From Norana najaformis (Eukaryota; Annelida; Clitellata; Crassiclitellata; Hormogastridae), in NCBI GenBank assembly GCA_964023275.1, contig OZ029923.1:6499729-6563728 (forward strand): a stretch of DNA of 64,000 nucleotides, given 5' to 3'. The translations under genes were made by a program, and so were the position numbers. The notes beneath the pieces are model-generated. The model ran no database searches and had not been told where the DNA came from. It saw only the letters and a list, made by a program, of their open reading frames with translations. Below are positions 33,596 through 64,000 of the stretch, piece after piece (position 1 is the stretch's first letter; each line of letters starts with the position of its first letter).

Positions 33596-33690
33596 CAGTC
33601 AGTCGGTCGGTCAGTCAGTCAGCAGCCAGTCAGTCAGTCAGTCAGTCAATCAGTCAGTCAGTCAATCAGTCAGTCAATCAGTGAATCAGT
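33596..33690. repeat. (AGTC)n microsatellite
   Basis: Tetranucleotide CAGT with CAAT and CGGT interruptions, adjoining the (ACAT)n tract. Confidence 0.9.
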
Positions 33691-34433
33691 CAGTGCACGG
33701 AAGAGCATTGAACCTCTTGTGGACTGTAACGTGCAATTGCCACATTTATCAATAAGTAAGTAAATAAGTAATCAAGTCGGTTGGTTGATTAGCCAGCAGT
33801 CAGATATTATTGTACTATAGTCTGACTGACTTTCTTTGTGACTGGCTGGCTTACTTAACTACTTGCTGAAAGTATAAAAAAGTGTATATAATAAATATAA
33901 TATTCATTAATGAAAGTGACGATGGGGGAGGCTCGAGGATCGTGGGTGGGAGCATAGCAGACCGTAATAGTGCCAGGTGAGAGGGAACTTATGAATTATT
34001 TCTACGATGGGTTTTTGGCATAGGCCTATGTACGTAGGCGTAGAAAACAGACACTGGTGTATCAAATATAGCGATAAAATATCTGAGTATGTGCACTTGG
34101 GCTGCACGATTAATTAATTTAATTTTGCAGCAAAACGAATGAACGAACGAATGAACGAACGAACGATAGAATGACAGTTTAAAAATAAAATAATACCAAC
34201 TGAGATTATGTTAGATTAGACCTGGGTTAGATATTTTTTTACAAGATATAGAACACGTTCTGGTAAAACAAAATTGTGCACGTTTAGTAATTGCAAGGCA
34301 ATTACATTTTAGCCAGTTAATCAGCGTGAGCTGTCCAGTTTATTTGGCCGTGGAAATCTGAAACCCCTACTTTCAGTAAAGCCCCTCAAAATTTTAGACA
34401 CGTGAAATTTTACCTGCAGCCTGCGTAGCTAGA

Positions 34434-34435
<2 letters not shown>

Positions 34436-34463
<28 letters not shown>
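34436..34463. repeat. (AC)n microsatellite
   Basis: About 14 CA dinucleotides upstream of the pericentrin-like start. Confidence 0.9.
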
Positions 34464-34464
<1 letters not shown>

Positions 34465-34685
34465 CAAAGCGATGTCTATAGCACTCCGGTCGATGAAATT
34501 GTAGGAAGTATTGGTAAACAGAGCTTGGTACTCAGAAGAACGAATGAACGCCACGACTGTTAGTTCCTAGCAACTGGCACTCGACAGCGCACATTAGGGT
34601 CACAGGTTAGTGTCCTATAGATGAAAACACACACAAGCAAACACACAGAAAGAGAGAGGGTTCCAGCGAAAAAGTGAGGAGAAAA

Positions 34686-34687
<2 letters not shown>

Positions 34688-34748
<61 letters not shown>
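34688..34748. repeat. (ACAG)n microsatellite
   Basis: About 15 perfect GACA units, roughly 440 bp before the pericentrin-like ATG. Confidence 0.95.
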
Positions 34749-35189
34749 TCTTTACTCAGTGTTGCATACCTGCCTATTATGCAAAAGAATTTTGCCTTCT
34801 TTGTGTTGCTGTGTTACTAGTCATGGAGGAGTATTCTGTTTGATCGTGATTTGCTGTATAAAAGTTCAGAGTAAACGATTGCAATCATTTTATTGTGCTC
34901 ATGCTTAAACCCATAATTTTCTGTTCAGTCGACGACGAAACCTTCCACTTCGAAGACGCAGTGGAAGAGTAACGCAGTTTCCAGGCCATGACGAAAATCT
35001 GAAAGGATTCAGTGTTAGATGGCGTGAAAAGCGAAAGAAAACTGGAAAATAGCATCAGGTCGAGTAATGCTGCAATGGAAATTGCCAGGACGGCTAAAAC
35101 GCGAAAGGTATACAGCTAGATACGTACAAGGCTGTAGATAGGCTACAGCTGTGCCGAGATATCCAGTATAAACTCTAGCTGTGTAAAAA

Positions 35190-62438
<27,249 letters not shown>

Positions 62439-64000
62439 ACAGGAATTCTGCTGAACCGTGTAAATTCTGGGTGTATGCGACGTTATTTGTTTACGTAAAG
62501 GTTGAACATTTTTGACTGACCTGTCATTAATTCACCGTCTTGGCTTCCAGTCTTCACTCTTAAACGTTACGTGTGTATGTACATATGTATGTATTTCTGT
62601 ATGTATGTACCAGTATGTGTGTATGTACATATGTACTGATAATTATGTACCAAATTTATGTATGTATGTATGTTTGTATGTATTTATGTATGTATGTCTT
62701 CATATTTATGTAGCACCTTTTATGAAACTCTTAAGGGTGCTGAAACATGCTTTCTGACAGTTCTAAAGTGTGAATTAAGCTGAAAACATTCTTGAGATTG
62801 TCACGAGGATTTGCTAGGGGCAGAATTTAAGCATAATTTAATACAATTTTACATAATTGAATGTATATATTTATCTAATTTAAATGGTGCAGGCCAGCAT
62901 TGGCGTTATGATCTCTTTTTTGTAATCTTTAGAAGTTTCTTAGTAATTTAACTGTAATTGGGAATTTATACATTGCCCCTGTAAGAGAACCTCCTTAGCG
63001 GTGCGCAGTAGTACTAGTACTAGTAGTTAAATCTGTGTTGTACACTCCAATTTTCTGTGATAGTCTATAAACTTTTGCGTTTCTCGTTTCCCCTTTTATG
63101 AAGCAATGTTGATGTTGAGTAGAGTGAATGGAATCAGTTTGAGTGGCTGATTGCAAAACACATGCGTTTCATTGCTGTGGTCTAGACTGATTTGTGCAAT
63201 TGATAATTTATTCTTAAGGGTCAAAGATGTTGAGCATAATTTAAGAACAAGTAGCATAACAACACCGTGAATTTGTCAAAGAAATTTTATAAAATTTCAA
63301 GTATTGTTTTGATCTATGTAGATATTCATAAATTGGCTGGATTCAGTATGTTAACTGTCACCAATGACTGAACCGCTGTCAACAATTATATAATGTGCTT
63401 CAGGGAAACAATTTTAAGAACTAGAATATAAGAACATTCCTCAGTTAAGAACAAGTTATATTTAGAATTTTAGGATAAGTTACTGGTACTCAATTGCAGC
63501 TGTTATTTAATGAGAGCAGGATCATGGCTAGGAGTAAATTATTCTATTCTACGTCTTCCATAAATCATTGCAAATTTTGTGAATGGTGAGTGAATAATTA
63601 TGTATATTAACTAATTTATTCTAAGAGTGCTCTTTTGTCAGTCAGTACCACCTTTTCATTATCAGTGTACAACATACAGGATATGTTTTAATAAAACATT
63701 TAACAGTGTTGTTTGGACTGCAGCAGTATATGAACAATCTCAACCACATTCTTTCTAAGCAGTTTTGAGTGGTTCTTTTGCAGCTGGTGCTATATAAATT
63801 TAACCACTACATTCCATCATTAGAGATTTTGTACCTGCGCTCAGAAGTTACAACAACAAAAATAAACCGGCACATAACTTTTTTATCTGCTAGGAGGACA
63901 AAACATCATTCAACTACAAAACTCGATCTACGCCCTTTAATTTTTAAAGCACGAAACAAACCAATACAAGCTCTAAAAAGTTCTTCTAACAGCTTAAACT
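62439..64000. other. 3' flank of the pericentrin-like gene
   Basis: AT-rich, with a (GTAT)n tract (62570-62700) and no further coding sequence that I can recognise. It probably contains the 3' UTR up to the AATAAA at 63690. Confidence 0.5.
63690..63695 (+). terminator. Candidate poly(A) signal AATAAA of the pericentrin-like gene
   Basis: AATAAA is followed within 30 nt by a GT-rich stretch (cagtgttgtttgg), the usual arrangement for cleavage. It lies about 1.25 kb after the stop, and no competing gene lies between. Confidence 0.45.

Larger units (their letters stand above)
28817..35189. other. Intergenic region between the IAP and the pericentrin-like gene
   Basis: The two genes are divergent, so both promoters should be in this 6.4 kb. 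No TATA or CpG feature is clear. It contains SINE-2 pieces (29510-29606, 29837-29882 and 31705-31778), a short TTAGGG-like run (29977-29992), (AAT)n (30078-30203), SINE-6 (30328-30600), SINE-5 (31353-31570), the (ACAT)n and (AGTC)n tracts (33305-33690), (AC)n (34436-34463) and (ACAG)n (34688-34748). Open frames at 32110-32340 and 32595-32834 are not recognisable. Confidence 0.55.

Noticed and set aside
33296-33763. Long open frames on both strands in (ACAT)n, and similar frames at 36512-36771, 39900-40209 and 45258-45554
   Set aside because: Tetranucleotide repeats without stop codons; the Tyr/Val/Met/Cys or His/Thr/Ile strings are by-products, not genes.

Overview
This window is nuclear DNA of an animal, most likely a non-vertebrate. 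The evidence is GT-AG spliced genes with metazoan-type proteins, large introns, and intergenic space packed with tRNA-derived SINEs, MITEs, LINE relics and long microsatellites. I cannot place the species from sequence alone. Four protein genes can be supported.

Layout. (1) 1-6000: repeat-rich flank and probable 5' non-coding part of the first gene. (2) 6051-15158, plus strand: a PALS1/MPP5 membrane-associated guanylate kinase in 11 coding exons (772 aa), with PAR6-binding motif, two L27 domains, PDZ, SH3, Hook and GK. (3) 15159-21684: LINE relics, two hAT-type MITE copies with target duplications, SINEs, and a minisatellite grown from a SINE. (4) 21685-22854, minus: an intronless, lysine-rich protein of unknown family. 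(5) 27167-28816, minus: a two-exon IAP-type protein with one BIR domain and a C-terminal RING. (6) 28817-35189: repeats and microsatellites. (7) 35190-62438, plus: a 26-exon pericentrin/AKAP9-type centrosomal scaffold (2216 aa) that is mostly coiled coil and ends in a PACT domain. (8) 62439-64000: its 3' flank with a candidate poly(A) signal.

The exon models of PALS1, the IAP and the pericentrin-like gene were built by matching splice phases. In all three the summed coding length is an exact multiple of three. The genes look like independent transcription units. PALS1 acts at apical junctions in the Crumbs complex, the pericentrin-like protein organises the centrosome, and the IAP is a probable ubiquitin ligase or apoptosis regulator. 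Nothing in the sequence shows they are co-regulated.

The most unusual content is in the repeats. Several minisatellites arose inside or at the edge of SINEs. A set of 16-20 bp palindromes, most with a TTAA-like centre, sits in a PALS1 intron bounded by TTAA ends. One SINE family has all seven recognised copies in the same orientation. In the pericentrin-like gene, one coding region carries five 22-residue coiled-coil repeats, and exon 19 needs a non-first 3' splice site to keep the frame open.
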